Positions 43,656 through 53,352 of a DNA stretch of 64,000 nt are shown here, in pieces. This stretch comes from Candidatus Krumholzibacteriota bacterium (lineage in GTDB: Bacteria; Krumholzibacteriota; Krumholzibacteriia; JAJRXK01). The number at the start of each line of letters is the position of its first letter. Position 1 is the stretch's first letter. The stretch covers positions 210,929 through 274,928 of the forward strand of contig JAJDAC010000017.1 of assembly GCA_029262065.1 (NCBI GenBank), written 5' to 3'. Position numbers and translations under genes: made by a program. The notes beneath the pieces were generated by a model. It did no database searches, was not told the DNA's origin, and worked only from the letters and a program-made list of their open reading frames with translations.

Positions 43656-44837
43656 GTGATTCGAGCCAGCGAGCGCGCTCCCTTCCTGCTTTCCCTTCTC
43701 GTGGCCGGCTGCTTTGCCAGCTTCATCGCCTGCGGCGACGACGACCCCGCCGGTCCGGGCGGATCCAGCACCAGTACGGGCGTGTTCCGCGACAGCAACG
43801 TTTCGGGCCTGGGCTACGCGTCTGGAGAGCTTTCCGGCGTTACCGACGCCAGCGGTACCTTCAGCTACGAGGGATCGTCCATCACGTTCTCAGTCGGCGG
43901 CGCGAACCTGGGTACGGCAACCCCCAAGAGCGTGGTCACCCCCATCGATCTGGTAACCAACGGGTCTTCCACGAACACTGAAGTGCTCAATATCGCCCGC
44001 TTCCTGCAGATGCTCGATCTCGATGGCGACCCCGAGAATGGCATCGTGATTTCGTCGGCCGTGACCGCCGCCGCCTCCGGTTGGTCGGTGGATTTCACGA
44101 CCAACGACTTGCCCACCGAACTCGCCTCGATCATTACCGACGCCAACACCGCCGATGGCACCACGCACACTCTACCCAGTGCAGCGGCGGCGCAGGCCCA
44201 CTTCGAGGGAACCCTGCTCTGCAACTACGTAGGTGCGTTCGAAGGAACGTACTCTGGTGACGACAGCGGCGATTTCAGCGTGTTCGTGGATGCCAACACC
44301 GGATTGGTATTCGGATACGCCTACTCCACGGCCGAAGACGAGTTGATTACCCTGAACGGAACCAGTCCCATCTCGGCTGACCAGATCGCGGCGTTCACCA
44401 GCGGCGATACGTCCACCGGTTCGACGTTTGACGGTGCCTTCTCGAGCACATCGGCCGTGTCAGGCAACTGGAGCGGAATCGGTGGCATCTCGGGCGGGTT
44501 CACCGGAGCCCGCGTGGGCGGCGCTCCCACGAAAATGTACCGGTTCTCCGGGTTGTTCCAGGGCGACGCCATTGGATCGTTCGTCATCGACATCGACGCT
44601 TCCAACCGGGTCACGGGCATTGCCCACACCCTCTACGCGGCCGAGGAAGGTGGCATCGACGAGCGTGTCAGTCTGGTGGGACTGATCACGGGGAACACCA
44701 TTACGATCGACACCTCCGACGTTGACGGAACGCTGACCGGCACCATCGACCTGGTCAACGGACTCGTGAACGGAACCTGGTCGGACAACGAGGGAAGCGG
44801 CGGCACATTCAACGGCGCGGGCTGTCGGGTCAACTAG
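43656..44837 (+). CDS. lipoprotein of unknown function
   Basis: 393 residues from a GTG. A lipoprotein signal ends at FIAC (Cys26), followed by an acidic GDDDPAG linker. Residues about 45-110 (GLGYASGELSGVTDASGTFSYEG; ITFSVGGANLGTA; VVTPIDLV) form a beta unit seen at the N-terminus of many exported lipoproteins. The remainder is Gly/Ser/Thr-rich with repeated 'F-x-G-x-x-x-G' strands (YVGAFEGTYSGDDSGDF; FSGLFQGDAIGSF; TWSDNEGSGGTFNGAGC). It follows the CHAT gene by 87 bases in the same direction and may share its transcript. No enzymatic motif is visible. Confidence 0.72.
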   Translation: MIRASERAPFLLSLLVAGCFASFIACGDDDPAGPGGSSTSTGVFRDSNVSGLGYASGELSGVTDASGTFSYEGSSITFSVGGANLGTATPKSVVTPIDLVTNGSSTNTEVLNIARFLQMLDLDGDPENGIVISSAVTAAASGWSVDFTTNDLPTELASIITDANTADGTTHTLPSAAAAQAHFEGTLLCNYVGAFEGTYSGDDSGDFSVFVDANTGLVFGYAYSTAEDELITLNGTSPISADQIAAFTSGDTSTGSTFDGAFSSTSAVSGNWSGIGGISGGFTGARVGGAPTKMYRFSGLFQGDAIGSFVIDIDASNRVTGIAHTLYAAEEGGIDERVSLVGLITGNTITIDTSDVDGTLTGTIDLVNGLVNGTWSDNEGSGGTFNGAGCRVN

Positions 44838-44838
44838 A

Positions 44839-45597
44839 CTACGGAAGGGGTATGGACACGGCCATCGATACGCCTTGTTCGGTGAGCGAGGGCAGCACGC
44901 TCCAGCCTTCGTGCCCGCTCCGCGTCACGGCCAATCCGGCCGCAATGCCCAAGGCCGCACCCACCGTCACGTCGCTCAGGTAGTGCTTGTTCTCGCCCAT
45001 ACGCGAGGTGGCCACGTAGGCCGCCACCAGGTACGAAACGGCCCCTGCCTTCCACCCCAGATTCCGGTGCAGAACCGTCGCGGCGGCGAACGTGCCGGAA
45101 GAATGCCCGGACGGGAACGAGCGGTTGTTGCTTCCATCGGGGCGGGTGCGCGAGACCGTGCGCTTCAACAGACCGGTAATGGCCCCGTTCAGGAGCTGGG
45201 CTCGAAACAGTTCCTGGCCCAGCCGAAAAACGGGCTCTTTGCCGGCCAACTTGCCCACCGCCAACGTGGTAAGCGCACCGCCGAACTGGACGTAGGCCAA
45301 GCCCGTGATTTCCCCGGGCTCGAAGAATCGATCGAGCCCTTCGTTCGGCCGCATTTCCAGATTCAGTCCACTGGTCACGACCTGATCTTCTACCCCGGTT
45401 GCGGCCCACCCCAACGATGCACCAACCACCAGGACCTTGGCGGTGTCGGTCGACTTGAAGAAGTGAAGCACGTCTTGACCGATGGATCGCAGGAAACCGC
45501 GCGATGGCTCGGCGGCGTGCGCCGGTCGGTCAATAGGAGCCGACATTGTCAGCGTAAGCAAGGCAACGATGACAACGTGAGACGTAGAGAGCTTCAC
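44839..45597 (-). CDS. exported PAP2-family phosphatase
   Basis: 252 residues from GTG 45597, chosen because a signal peptide follows (VVIVALLTLTMSA...AHAAE); a longer frame reaches 45705. The three PAP2 signatures are intact: KRTVSRTRPD, SFPSGHSSG and SRMGENKHYLSDV, with the catalytic His in SGH and the second His in KHYLSD. Hydrophobic helices surround them. PAP2 enzymes dephosphorylate lipid phosphates such as undecaprenyl or phosphatidic acid phosphates, or act as acid phosphatases, at the outer face of the inner membrane. It is convergent with the lipoprotein gene (one base between stops). Confidence 0.87.
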   Translation of the reverse strand: MKLSTSHVVIVALLTLTMSAPIDRPAHAAEPSRGFLRSIGQDVLHFFKSTDTAKVLVVGASLGWAATGVEDQVVTSGLNLEMRPNEGLDRFFEPGEITGLAYVQFGGALTTLAVGKLAGKEPVFRLGQELFRAQLLNGAITGLLKRTVSRTRPDGSNNRSFPSGHSSGTFAAATVLHRNLGWKAGAVSYLVAAYVATSRMGENKHYLSDVTVGAALGIAAGLAVTRSGHEGWSVLPSLTEQGVSMAVSIPLP

Positions 45598-45721
45598 GGT
45601 ACCTGGACTCCGACGGGGTGGGCGCAGGCCCCCGTTCGAGGCCTGCCACCCAATTGTATTCACCCGTCGTGAGAATCCCATGAGAGCCATTTGGCCATGG
45701 GACAACCCAGAAGCAACCCGG

Positions 45722-48700
45722 CTACCGCACGAGGGCTACTTTCCGCGACAGCGACTCTCCGTCGCCGGTTACCCGCAGCAGGTAGACACCGCTGGCCACC
45801 AGGGTGCCGTTGGTATCGGCGCCGTCCCACACCAGCGTGTTCGGACCGGCCGGCAACGTTTCCGCCGTCAGCACCCGGACGCGGGCGCCACGCAGATTGT
45901 AGAGAACCGCCTCGACCCGGGCCTCACGCCCGAGCTCGAAACGAATCTCGGTTCTGGGATTGAACGGGTTGGGTACCACGTTCAGAACCCGCAATCCCCG
46001 GAACGGAGCGGGCGGAGCCGGTACGGGATCCACGATCAATCCCTCGCCGGCGCAACCCACCAGGATTTCCTGCAGCAGCTCCGCGCGAGAGGCCACGGCC
46101 AAGCCAGGATCGTCCTCGCGCAAATCGCGCGTGGCGTCGAACCCGAACGGAAACGAGATGGATAGCCTGCGATCGCTACCAAATGAGCGGTCGAAGACCA
46201 CCGAAGCCGCCCGACCGGGTCCCGGATAGGCGTTCCCCGGCGATGAAATGTCAGCGAACCCATGACCTCGCACGGCTCCCGCCAGAGGACCAATGCTCGT
46301 GAAGGCTCTTTGGCCATCGCATCCGGCGTATACCACGAATGATTCGTCGGGGGCCCCCGCGAAACAAGATCCTGGATCGGCAATCACCACTGGAGCCAAC
46401 TGATTGTCAATGGATGACCGTACGTCGAACGTGACGTACTCGACGCCCAGTTTGTCGGACAAAAACGCAGGTCCCACCGCACCCTGATTGCTGCTGAGGT
46501 TTTCCAGTCCCCGGTCGGTGAACAACACGAACGTGCGATCTCCCGCCTGGTCCTGCCAAGCGCTGAGGAAACCGATGTCGTTGGACTTGTCAGAAAACCC
46601 GCCTCCCTGCGCGCTGCTAAGGGGAGCACTGACCGAGCCGCCTTCCAACAGAATCACCGAGTACGCCTGGGCCTGGGCGGGCGTCGGGCCGTGTCTATTG
46701 CCGGAGCCAATACCGTTTCCCACCAGATCGGCCCGCGACTTGGCCGTGTACAGGTCGAACTCCACGCCGCTCTCCCAGCCGTTGTCGGCGAAGGCGCGCA
46801 GAAGCAGATCTTCCGCCTCGCCGTGCCCCACATGGTTGGCCACCAGAATATTCGGCGACGTGGGCGAACCCTGCCCGTCGTCGACGACCGATGGCAGACC
46901 ACGGACGGTGAACCGACGATCGTAGGCTTCGCCGATCAATGAACCGCGTCCTGGGCCGAAATAGGACAGGTCGACGGGCAGCGTCGTTTCCCTCGCTTCA
47001 TCATCGCGTGCGCGAATGTAGTAGCGAAACACGTCGCCCGGGTGGAAGAAGTCTGCGTCGGGAGGGTCAAAGGAATATTTGCCGGGTACGGGAATCCCGC
47101 TCCCCGCCATTACCACTTGGCCGGCGACCTCTCCCGTCCACTGATCCCAACCGTTCGCCGCGCCCGCGGCCACGGCGACGGCTCCCGCCGGCATGGTACG
47201 CACGTCATCGAACCAGGGATTCCGATCGAGAACCCATACCAGATCCACCTGGTCGACACTGGTTCCCGGAATCACCGCCACCACATCGACAACCAACGAG
47301 TCGCCTGGGGTGTTCTGGAAGCCCGTGCCTATATCGCGAGCCATGTCGAGTCGGATGTCGGCGTTCTGTCGGTTGGCCAAGGTTGTGAATTCGGCCTGAC
47401 CCGATTGCGGAAAACCGTCTTGCAATAGATCGAAATCACGAACCGACACGCTGGGACCACCGACTCGGTACTTCCACAGGCTGACGTTGTCGAAGTACGG
47501 CGACGGCGTCGCATCGGTGCCCGGAAACGCGAACAGGTTGGCCAGGTCGCGCACACCCAGCGACAACTGCACGTGCGTTGGCGACACCGTCAGCATTTGG
47601 GTTATATCTGCTTCCTGCCGGAGCCAGGTGGGGTCGTTGCCGAAGTACACGAAAGGACTGGCTTCAAAATCGGTCCAGGCCAGTCCATCCGCGCTCGACC
47701 GAACACCCCACACGTAGAATATGCCGTTGATGAGGGGAAGGTGCTGGTACACGTCGAAACGCAACTCGGCCCCGGCGATCTCGACGCCGTCATCTTGTGA
47801 ACCGGGAAGATCCCAGGCTATCTCCGGGCTCCAGACATGATTGTCCAGGCTCAGGGTGCTGTTGGACAGGCCACCGGTGTAGTTCACCACCCAACCCTCG
47901 GGAGTGGAGTAGTCCCACCATGGCGACGTGGTACCGCCGGTGTCTTCACACGGCGGCAGTCCGGAATTATTCAAGAGATTCCGTGGGCACGATCCGTCGT
48001 CGATGAACGCAATAACCGGTGTCGTGTTGGTGCGGCATGGATCGAGGCCACCCAGGAACGGCTCGGCTCGCGCGAAGTCGCCCACGAACTCGCCCACGTC
48101 GGGAAGCCAACTATAGGGACCCGGTCCTTCGAAATCGGTGAAGTCGGACTGCGGCGCCACGCCGTCGTGCCATTGGACCGTGAGGTCATCGACCATGGCC
48201 GCGCCGCATGGCGTTGGCCAAAGGCCGTCTTCGTCCGACCATGCTCCGTCGGTTGCCACCACGATCCGAAGGCGCACTTGATCCCCGTTGGGGCCGCCGT
48301 AGTCGTTGCCGGTGTACACGATCGGCGACACTACGAGATCATCCGGGAAGACCACGCCCGGCGGAAGGTACGTCTGGGTAGGACCGTCGCGGTTGCCCGC
48401 GTCGCCCAGAAACAACACCTCGAGCCAGGTCCCCGCCGAGTCGTACTCCACGGTGAATCGACTATAGCCAGGATCGAAGTCGTAGTTGAACACGAAATCC
48501 AGGTTCACCGTCTGCCCCACCGACGGATCGACCATCGTCGCCTCGAACACCAGCGGCTCGTACCAGGAATTTCCGAACCCCGGGGGCGTGGTCCAGCCCG
48601 GCTCCTGGGCGGCTGAACGACCACACCAATAGGCCCAGTTACCCACGCCGTGGCTGTTGAGATTCTCGGTACAGAAGGTGGTGCGCTGCCAGATGATCTT

Positions 48701-48988
48701 ATCTTCGCTCAGATCAACGCCGATCCAGCCCTGCATACTGGGCGCGGCAAACTGACCAAACTTGCCATCGGGCGAACCAGGCCCTCCGTACAGACAAAAC
48801 GTGTCTGGACCGGCCGAGCTCTTGGCGCGAACGGAGCCGTTGGATACCAGCACCCCACCCGAAGTGGAAGGGTCACGGTACCGCGGGTAAGGCTGGGATT
48901 GGGCATCGGCAAATGCGAGATCCGGCGTCAGGAAAGCCAGGAGTACCAGCGCCGGCAGGGCAAAGCCAACACGGGGCATGGAGCGCAT
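45722..48988 (-). CDS. large secreted protein with FlgD-like C-terminal module
   Basis: 1088 residues with GGAGG seven bases before the ATG and a signal peptide (about 1-27). The long N-terminal part is rich in Trp, Gly and Asp beta strands (WWDYSTPEGWVVNYTGG), like jelly-roll or lectin domains. A central alpha/beta stretch (about 700-900: NILVANHVGHGEAEDLLLRAF; VILLEGGS; TFVLFTDRGLENLS) recalls a flavodoxin/glutamine-amidotransferase-like fold. The last ~90 residues are a FlgD/T9SS-like Ig module (VPNPFNPRTEIRFEL; LRGARVRVL; GVYLLRVTG). It is exported and probably surface-attached. No catalytic site is recognised. Confidence 0.8.
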   Translation of the reverse strand: MRSMPRVGFALPALVLLAFLTPDLAFADAQSQPYPRYRDPSTSGGVLVSNGSVRAKSSAGPDTFCLYGGPGSPDGKFGQFAAPSMQGWIGVDLSEDKIIWQRTTFCTENLNSHGVGNWAYWCGRSAAQEPGWTTPPGFGNSWYEPLVFEATMVDPSVGQTVNLDFVFNYDFDPGYSRFTVEYDSAGTWLEVLFLGDAGNRDGPTQTYLPPGVVFPDDLVVSPIVYTGNDYGGPNGDQVRLRIVVATDGAWSDEDGLWPTPCGAAMVDDLTVQWHDGVAPQSDFTDFEGPGPYSWLPDVGEFVGDFARAEPFLGGLDPCRTNTTPVIAFIDDGSCPRNLLNNSGLPPCEDTGGTTSPWWDYSTPEGWVVNYTGGLSNSTLSLDNHVWSPEIAWDLPGSQDDGVEIAGAELRFDVYQHLPLINGIFYVWGVRSSADGLAWTDFEASPFVYFGNDPTWLRQEADITQMLTVSPTHVQLSLGVRDLANLFAFPGTDATPSPYFDNVSLWKYRVGGPSVSVRDFDLLQDGFPQSGQAEFTTLANRQNADIRLDMARDIGTGFQNTPGDSLVVDVVAVIPGTSVDQVDLVWVLDRNPWFDDVRTMPAGAVAVAAGAANGWDQWTGEVAGQVVMAGSGIPVPGKYSFDPPDADFFHPGDVFRYYIRARDDEARETTLPVDLSYFGPGRGSLIGEAYDRRFTVRGLPSVVDDGQGSPTSPNILVANHVGHGEAEDLLLRAFADNGWESGVEFDLYTAKSRADLVGNGIGSGNRHGPTPAQAQAYSVILLEGGSVSAPLSSAQGGGFSDKSNDIGFLSAWQDQAGDRTFVLFTDRGLENLSSNQGAVGPAFLSDKLGVEYVTFDVRSSIDNQLAPVVIADPGSCFAGAPDESFVVYAGCDGQRAFTSIGPLAGAVRGHGFADISSPGNAYPGPGRAASVVFDRSFGSDRRLSISFPFGFDATRDLREDDPGLAVASRAELLQEILVGCAGEGLIVDPVPAPPAPFRGLRVLNVVPNPFNPRTEIRFELGREARVEAVLYNLRGARVRVLTAETLPAGPNTLVWDGADTNGTLVASGVYLLRVTGDGESLSRKVALVR

Positions 48989-49058
48989 GGGCGCCTCCTT
49001 GAACGAGGACGGCTGGGAACCGGTCGTTCGAGTCTACGCCAAGTCCACACCGGGAGGC

Positions 49059-49094
49059 AAAAAACGACGAGGCCGGGGGTCTGCCCCGGCCTCG
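49059..49094 (-). terminator. intrinsic terminator of ssb
   Basis: Stem CGAGGCCGGGG with its complement CCCCGGCCTCG (49068-49094). On the minus strand it is followed by GTCG and six T residues (49059-49064), just beyond the ssb stop. Confidence 0.75.
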
Positions 49095-49164
49095 AAGGTT
49101 CCGCGATGCGATTGTTCGGGAGGCGCCTGCTTGGAAGGCGGCCCAGAAGGTACGAAACTGTGAT

Positions 49165-49614
49165 CTAGAACGGCAGGTCGTCGTCTTCCTGCGACATGGC
49201 CGCGCCGCTGCCACTGGCACCGCCGCCGGCCGCCGCCGCATCCATGGAAGGCGCCCCCGCCGGTACCGAACTCGGACCGTCGCCGGCCCGCCCGAGCATC
49301 TGCATCTGGTTGGCCACGATTTCGGTGGTGTAGCGAGCCTGACCGCTCTTGTCTTCCCACTTGCGGGTCTGGATCCGACCCTCGACATACACCTGCTTGC
49401 CCTTGTGCAGGTATTGGCCGCAGATCTCGGCCAGACGACCGAACGCGACAATACGATGCCACTCGGTGCGCTCCTGCTTCTGACCGCTGGAATCAGTGAA
49501 ATTCTCGCTGGTGGCGATACTGAAATTCGCCACCTGAGTGCCGGTTTGCGTGTTGCGCATGTCGGGATCGTTCCCGAGATTGCCCACGATGATTGCCTTG
49601 TTTACCCCAGCCAT
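49165..49614 (-). CDS. ssb: single-stranded DNA-binding protein
   Basis: 149 residues from the ATG at 49614 (AAGGAGG upstream; a longer frame to 49662 is spurious). The OB fold is complete: [70 protein letters not shown]. It is followed by a Gly/Ala-rich linker and the acidic DDDLPF tip that recruits replication and repair enzymes. It coats single-stranded DNA as a tetramer. It has its own promoter-like hexamers (49663-49691) and an intrinsic terminator, so it is monocistronic. Confidence 0.96.
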   Translation of the reverse strand: MAGVNKAIIVGNLGNDPDMRNTQTGTQVANFSIATSENFTDSSGQKQERTEWHRIVAFGRLAEICGQYLHKGKQVYVEGRIQTRKWEDKSGQARYTTEIVANQMQMLGRAGDGPSSVPAGAPSMDAAAAGGGASGSGAAMSQEDDDLPF

Positions 49615-49662
49615 GACTGGCCTCCTTCTCCGTCTCAGTCGTTCAATACGCGGAACCGCCAT

Positions 49663-49691
49663 AGCCTAATCAAGTGCCCAGACAGGGTCAA
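49663..49691 (-). promoter_or_regulatory. sigma70-type promoter for ssb
   Basis: On the minus strand TTGACC (49686-49691), 17 bases, then TAGGCT (49663-49668), about 49 bases before the ssb ATG. Hexamers and spacing resemble those before tRNA-Lys. Confidence 0.5.
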
Positions 49692-49858
49692 CTCACCCCG
49701 ACCGATTTCCCCGTATTTCATGGGCGAAATAAGGAAATGCAGGGTGGAACCACCGCAAACCATGGTGTACGTTGGCGATTCTGTGCCTGGAACACCGCCC
49801 CACTGCTCCTGCGCACGCTCCTATTCACCTGTTCTTCGACCGGAGGAAGGACTCAACC

Positions 49859-50875
49859 ATGGCCAAGGTCATCGCCGTCGTGTCCCAGAAAGGCGGCGTG
49901 GGCAAGACGACCACGGCAGCCAACTTGGGCGCCGCGTTCGCACGTGAGGGGCAAAACGTACTTCTGCTGGAGGTCGATCCACAGGGAGCGCTCGCCCCGT
50001 GCTTCGGAATCGACCCCACCACCATTCAACACGGACTCGCCTCGGTCCTCCAAGACCACATCGAGCCCCGTGCCGCGGTCATCGAGACCAGTATGGCCGG
50101 AGTAAGCCTTCTGCCCGCGCTGGCGCCGCACGAAGACGAGCTCGAACTCGAGCGCTGTGCTTCTGCCCATACCATGCATCTACGCGAAGTCGTCGATGCG
50201 CTGGTTCCGCACTACGATGTGGTAATCGTAGATGCGCCGCCCACGCTGGGCTTCCTGGCCCGCATGACGCTGGCGGCGGCCGACTCGTATCTGGTGCCCG
50301 TGCAGGCCGAGCAGTTTGCCTACCGCACGCTGGACCGCCTGATCGACACCGTCGAGACCATCAAGAAGGACTTCAACCCCGAGCTGACCTGCGAGGGACT
50401 GCTCATCACCATGGTCGACCTGCGTACGCGCATGTCGGTCAAGGTGGTGAATCAGTTGTACGAAAACTTCGGTGACAAGGTGCTCATGAGCATGGTGCCG
50501 CGCACGGTCACGCTGCAGGACATGCCGGTGAAGGGCAAGCCCACCGTGGTGCACGCCGCGGCCAGCCGAGGCGGCAAGGCCTACAACGACGTGGCTCAGG
50601 AGATCATGGCCAATCAGCAGAAGCCGGCGGTCGATCCCATGAAGGACCTGAACTCGAACGGCTCATCGGAAGACGAGCTGATTGAATCGATGCTGAACCA
50701 CGTGGGGCTCACCCACGTTGGTCTGGGCCACGCCGAGCAGATCGAAGAAGACACGCGCCCGGCGAGCGCTGTGGTCGATCAGCTGTTGAACGAAGATCGT
50801 CGGCACGCCACCCAGTGGGAAAACCTGGAGACGCGTGACGATCAGTTCCGACGCGGAACGGACCCGAAAGAATAG
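49859..50875 (+). CDS. ParA/Soj-family ATPase
   Basis: 338 residues from the ATG at 49859, with GGAGGAAGG about ten bases upstream. The deviant Walker A is KGGVGKTTTAANLGAAF; Walker A' is EVDPQGALA, Walker B VVIVDAPPTLG, and a later VPVQAEQFAYRTLDRL switch follows. About 75 residues of charged C-terminal tail extend beyond the usual Soj length. Soj/ParA proteins segregate chromosomes or plasmids, or position cargo, with a ParB-type partner. No parB gene or parS-like repeat is next to it, so this may be an orphan ParA positioning another complex. Divergent from ssb. Confidence 0.9.
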   Translation: MAKVIAVVSQKGGVGKTTTAANLGAAFAREGQNVLLLEVDPQGALAPCFGIDPTTIQHGLASVLQDHIEPRAAVIETSMAGVSLLPALAPHEDELELERCASAHTMHLREVVDALVPHYDVVIVDAPPTLGFLARMTLAAADSYLVPVQAEQFAYRTLDRLIDTVETIKKDFNPELTCEGLLITMVDLRTRMSVKVVNQLYENFGDKVLMSMVPRTVTLQDMPVKGKPTVVHAAASRGGKAYNDVAQEIMANQQKPAVDPMKDLNSNGSSEDELIESMLNHVGLTHVGLGHAEQIEEDTRPASAVVDQLLNEDRRHATQWENLETRDDQFRRGTDPKE

Positions 50876-50905
50876 GGCCGCCCCGTCCGACCCGTCCGGC
50901 GCTGG

Positions 50906-52114
50906 TCAGTTGGCCAGCGCCGGGCCCTTCATCGCGCGAGCGCCCAGCAGCGCAAAAATCACACCCATCAGCGTCAGCACGGCCACTGCAGGCAACACCG
51001 ACATCGGTCCGCTGCCGAACGTGATCAGTTCGTGGAAGCCCTTCATGGCCCACGCCGTGGGGAAGAAATTGGCCACCATGCGCACCGTGCCAGGCATCAT
51101 CTCCAACGGCCACCAGCATCCTCCCAACCCCGACAAGACCATGCCCACCAGCCAGGCCAGGCTCTCGGCCTGTTGCGTGGTGCGGAACAGGCCGCTCAGC
51201 AGAATTCCCAGGCTTCCCACCGCGAACGTGTAGGCCACCAGCAACGGCACCAAGCCCACCATGTGGGGCGACCACAGAAAGTCCATTCCCATGACATTGC
51301 CACGCGACAGGCCCTCGGTAATGACAACCAAGATGGCGGCCTGTACCAGACCCAGAAACATCAGTCCAATGAGCTTGCCACCTACCACCTCCATTGGCGA
51401 TAGCACGGTGGTCACAAGGCGACGCAGTGTGCCCATGGTCTTCTCTTTGGTGATGGCTTCGCTGCCGCCAATGAGCACCGTCATGACCACGAACATGGTG
51501 AGCATCCCGGGGATCGACTGACCCATACCCGAGGGAACCGGGCGTCCAGTGCCCGCGTACGTGGACTGTACGGTTACGTTGGGCTCTTCGGTCACCATGG
51601 CCAGGAAGCGGCCCTTCTCCACCGGGTCGATCTGATCGATGGTCTGACCCTCGGTGAGCATGGTGGGGTTCCAACGCACCAGATTGCCCAGGAATCGTAC
51701 CTGGGCCTGGTGCAGCTTGACGGCCGCGGCCGTGTCGTAGGTCATGGAACTGTTCGCCTGACTGTTCAACGAAACCTTCGCCTGTTTCCCCTGCATGATG
51801 TCGAGCGAGAACTTGGGCGGGACCCTGGCCACGCGGGTGTCGAACGTGGTGGTGTCGGCTTCGGCCGCGCTGTAGACATCTACGTCGAACGACTCGCTGC
51901 GTAGCTGTTCCAACAGCGCCAACGACAGGAAGCCACCATCTTCGTTGACCACCGGTAACAACACGGTCACCGACTCCGGACCGCCGCCATCGCGAAAGAC
52001 CGTGCCAAAGAAAAGCACGAAGCCCAGCGGCATGATGAGCATGAAGAAGATGGCCGCGCGGTCCACCACCTGCAGCCGCAGGTCGTGTAGTGCCACGTGA
52101 AGCATGCTTTTCAT
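50906..52114 (-). CDS. ABC-2 type transporter permease (second subunit)
   Basis: 402 residues from the ATG at 52114, which overlaps the stop of the preceding permease gene by four bases (ATGA). The N-terminal helix (about 20-38) is followed by a ~170-residue extracytoplasmic domain, then five to six C-terminal membrane helices (MLTMFVVMTVLIGGSEAITKEK; GTLRRLVTTVLSPMEVVGGK; LGILLSGLFRTTQQAESLAWL). This is the layout of DrrB/NatB/YhhJ-like ABC-2 permeases. With its paralogous neighbour and the ATPase it makes a three-gene exporter. The substrate is not evident. Confidence 0.9.
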   Translation of the reverse strand: MKSMLHVALHDLRLQVVDRAAIFFMLIMPLGFVLFFGTVFRDGGGPESVTVLLPVVNEDGGFLSLALLEQLRSESFDVDVYSAAEADTTTFDTRVARVPPKFSLDIMQGKQAKVSLNSQANSSMTYDTAAAVKLHQAQVRFLGNLVRWNPTMLTEGQTIDQIDPVEKGRFLAMVTEEPNVTVQSTYAGTGRPVPSGMGQSIPGMLTMFVVMTVLIGGSEAITKEKTMGTLRRLVTTVLSPMEVVGGKLIGLMFLGLVQAAILVVITEGLSRGNVMGMDFLWSPHMVGLVPLLVAYTFAVGSLGILLSGLFRTTQQAESLAWLVGMVLSGLGGCWWPLEMMPGTVRMVANFFPTAWAMKGFHELITFGSGPMSVLPAVAVLTLMGVIFALLGARAMKGPALAN

Positions 52115-53352
52115 GGCAGCCACCGCCGGTACTTTGCTTCGATGATGCGCTGGGCCAAAAGCATCGTTACCAGGCCCACACCCACCAGAATTCCAATGTT
52201 CTTCAGGACAGAGCCAATGGGATTTCGTTCCATGAACAGCTCGGTGTAGCCGTCTACCGCCCAGTAGTTCAGGGTGAAGCGCCCCGCCAGCTGCATGGCT
52301 TCGGGAAACGCATCGATGGGAGCCATGCTGCCGCCCAGGGCACTCATGCCCATGATCACCAACCAGGTCATGCCCGCCGCTTGCTTGTCGGTGCGACACA
52401 GCGAGAAAACCAACCCGATCACGCCGCACGAGGCCATGGCCAGCGCCACGGTCAGAACCGCGATGCCCAGCAGGTCCACGGGCCAGGTCAGCCATCGCAG
52501 GGCCCATCCCGCCCCCAGGACCAACGCCATGACCACCACGCCAAACACCACGCCGAAGACCATCTTCGAGCGTACCAGCAGGGAGATCGTGGCCGGGGTC
52601 GTGAGCTGGCGCCGCATCATGCCCGTCTTTTCCTCGTCGAAGAAGTCCAGCATGGTTCGGCTGCCCACGAACAACACCGACATGACGGCCACCATGACCA
52701 ACACGTAGCCAAACACGTTGGGCGCGGGGCCACTGTCTTCGCCGCCTTCTTTGGTGGTTTCGATCGTGGCCACGGGCGGAAAGATGAAACGTTCGGCCGT
52801 GCCCAATTTGGCCATGACCGCCTCGGCCAGCTCGGCCACCCGCTTGGGATCGGGAAACGAATCCTGGTTGAACATTTCGATGACCAGGTCGAGTTCCTCG
52901 CCCATGACCCTCGATGCCTGGTCCAGGTAGGTAGCCACGACTTCCATGCCCTGCGTCACGATTTCGGGCTTGATGCCCTCGGCCGGGTTGCGAATCACTT
53001 CGATGATCGTAGGATCGCCCGCCAGTACCGTTTCGCTGAAGCCTTCGGGCAACACGACCAGGGCCGAGGCATCGCCGTGCTCTATGCGCGAAAATCCCTC
53101 TTCACCCACCACCTCCAACCGGATGTACTTACCGAAGTCTTCATTGCCCGCCATCGTGGTCAGCGCTTGTGAAACGAAACTCTCGTCCCGATCCAGCATC
53201 ATGACGTCGATCACCGGGAACGTGGGTCCGCCCCCACCGCCGCTTACCGTGCCGATCATGCCCGCCATGAGAAACGGGAACAGCAACATGGTTGCACTGG
53301 GAATAGGGCTACGCCACCGCCGACGAAATTCTTTCTTCATGATGTTCCACAT
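52111..53352 (-). CDS. ABC-2 type transporter permease (first subunit)
   Basis: 413 residues, starting at the A of the ATPase gene's TGA stop (TGATG overlap). A first membrane helix (about 18-36) precedes a large periplasmic loop (about 40-205), then membrane helices with FGYVLVMVAVMSVLFVGSRTMLD, EEKTGMMRRQLTTPATISLLVRSK and a Gly/Leu-rich core. It is the same fold as the downstream permease but sequence-divergent, as expected for a heterodimer. EEKTGxxRR matches the 'E-K-xG-xx-xR' coupling region of ABC-2 permeases such as YhhJ/YbhS. Probably exports a drug, lipid or polysaccharide; no further specificity can be read. Confidence 0.9.
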   Translation of the reverse strand: MWNIMKKEFRRRWRSPIPSATMLLFPFLMAGMIGTVSGGGGGPTFPVIDVMMLDRDESFVSQALTTMAGNEDFGKYIRLEVVGEEGFSRIEHGDASALVVLPEGFSETVLAGDPTIIEVIRNPAEGIKPEIVTQGMEVVATYLDQASRVMGEELDLVIEMFNQDSFPDPKRVAELAEAVMAKLGTAERFIFPPVATIETTKEGGEDSGPAPNVFGYVLVMVAVMSVLFVGSRTMLDFFDEEKTGMMRRQLTTPATISLLVRSKMVFGVVFGVVVMALVLGAGWALRWLTWPVDLLGIAVLTVALAMASCGVIGLVFSLCRTDKQAAGMTWLVIMGMSALGGSMAPIDAFPEAMQLAGRFTLNYWAVDGYTELFMERNPIGSVLKNIGILVGVGLVTMLLAQRIIEAKYRRWLP

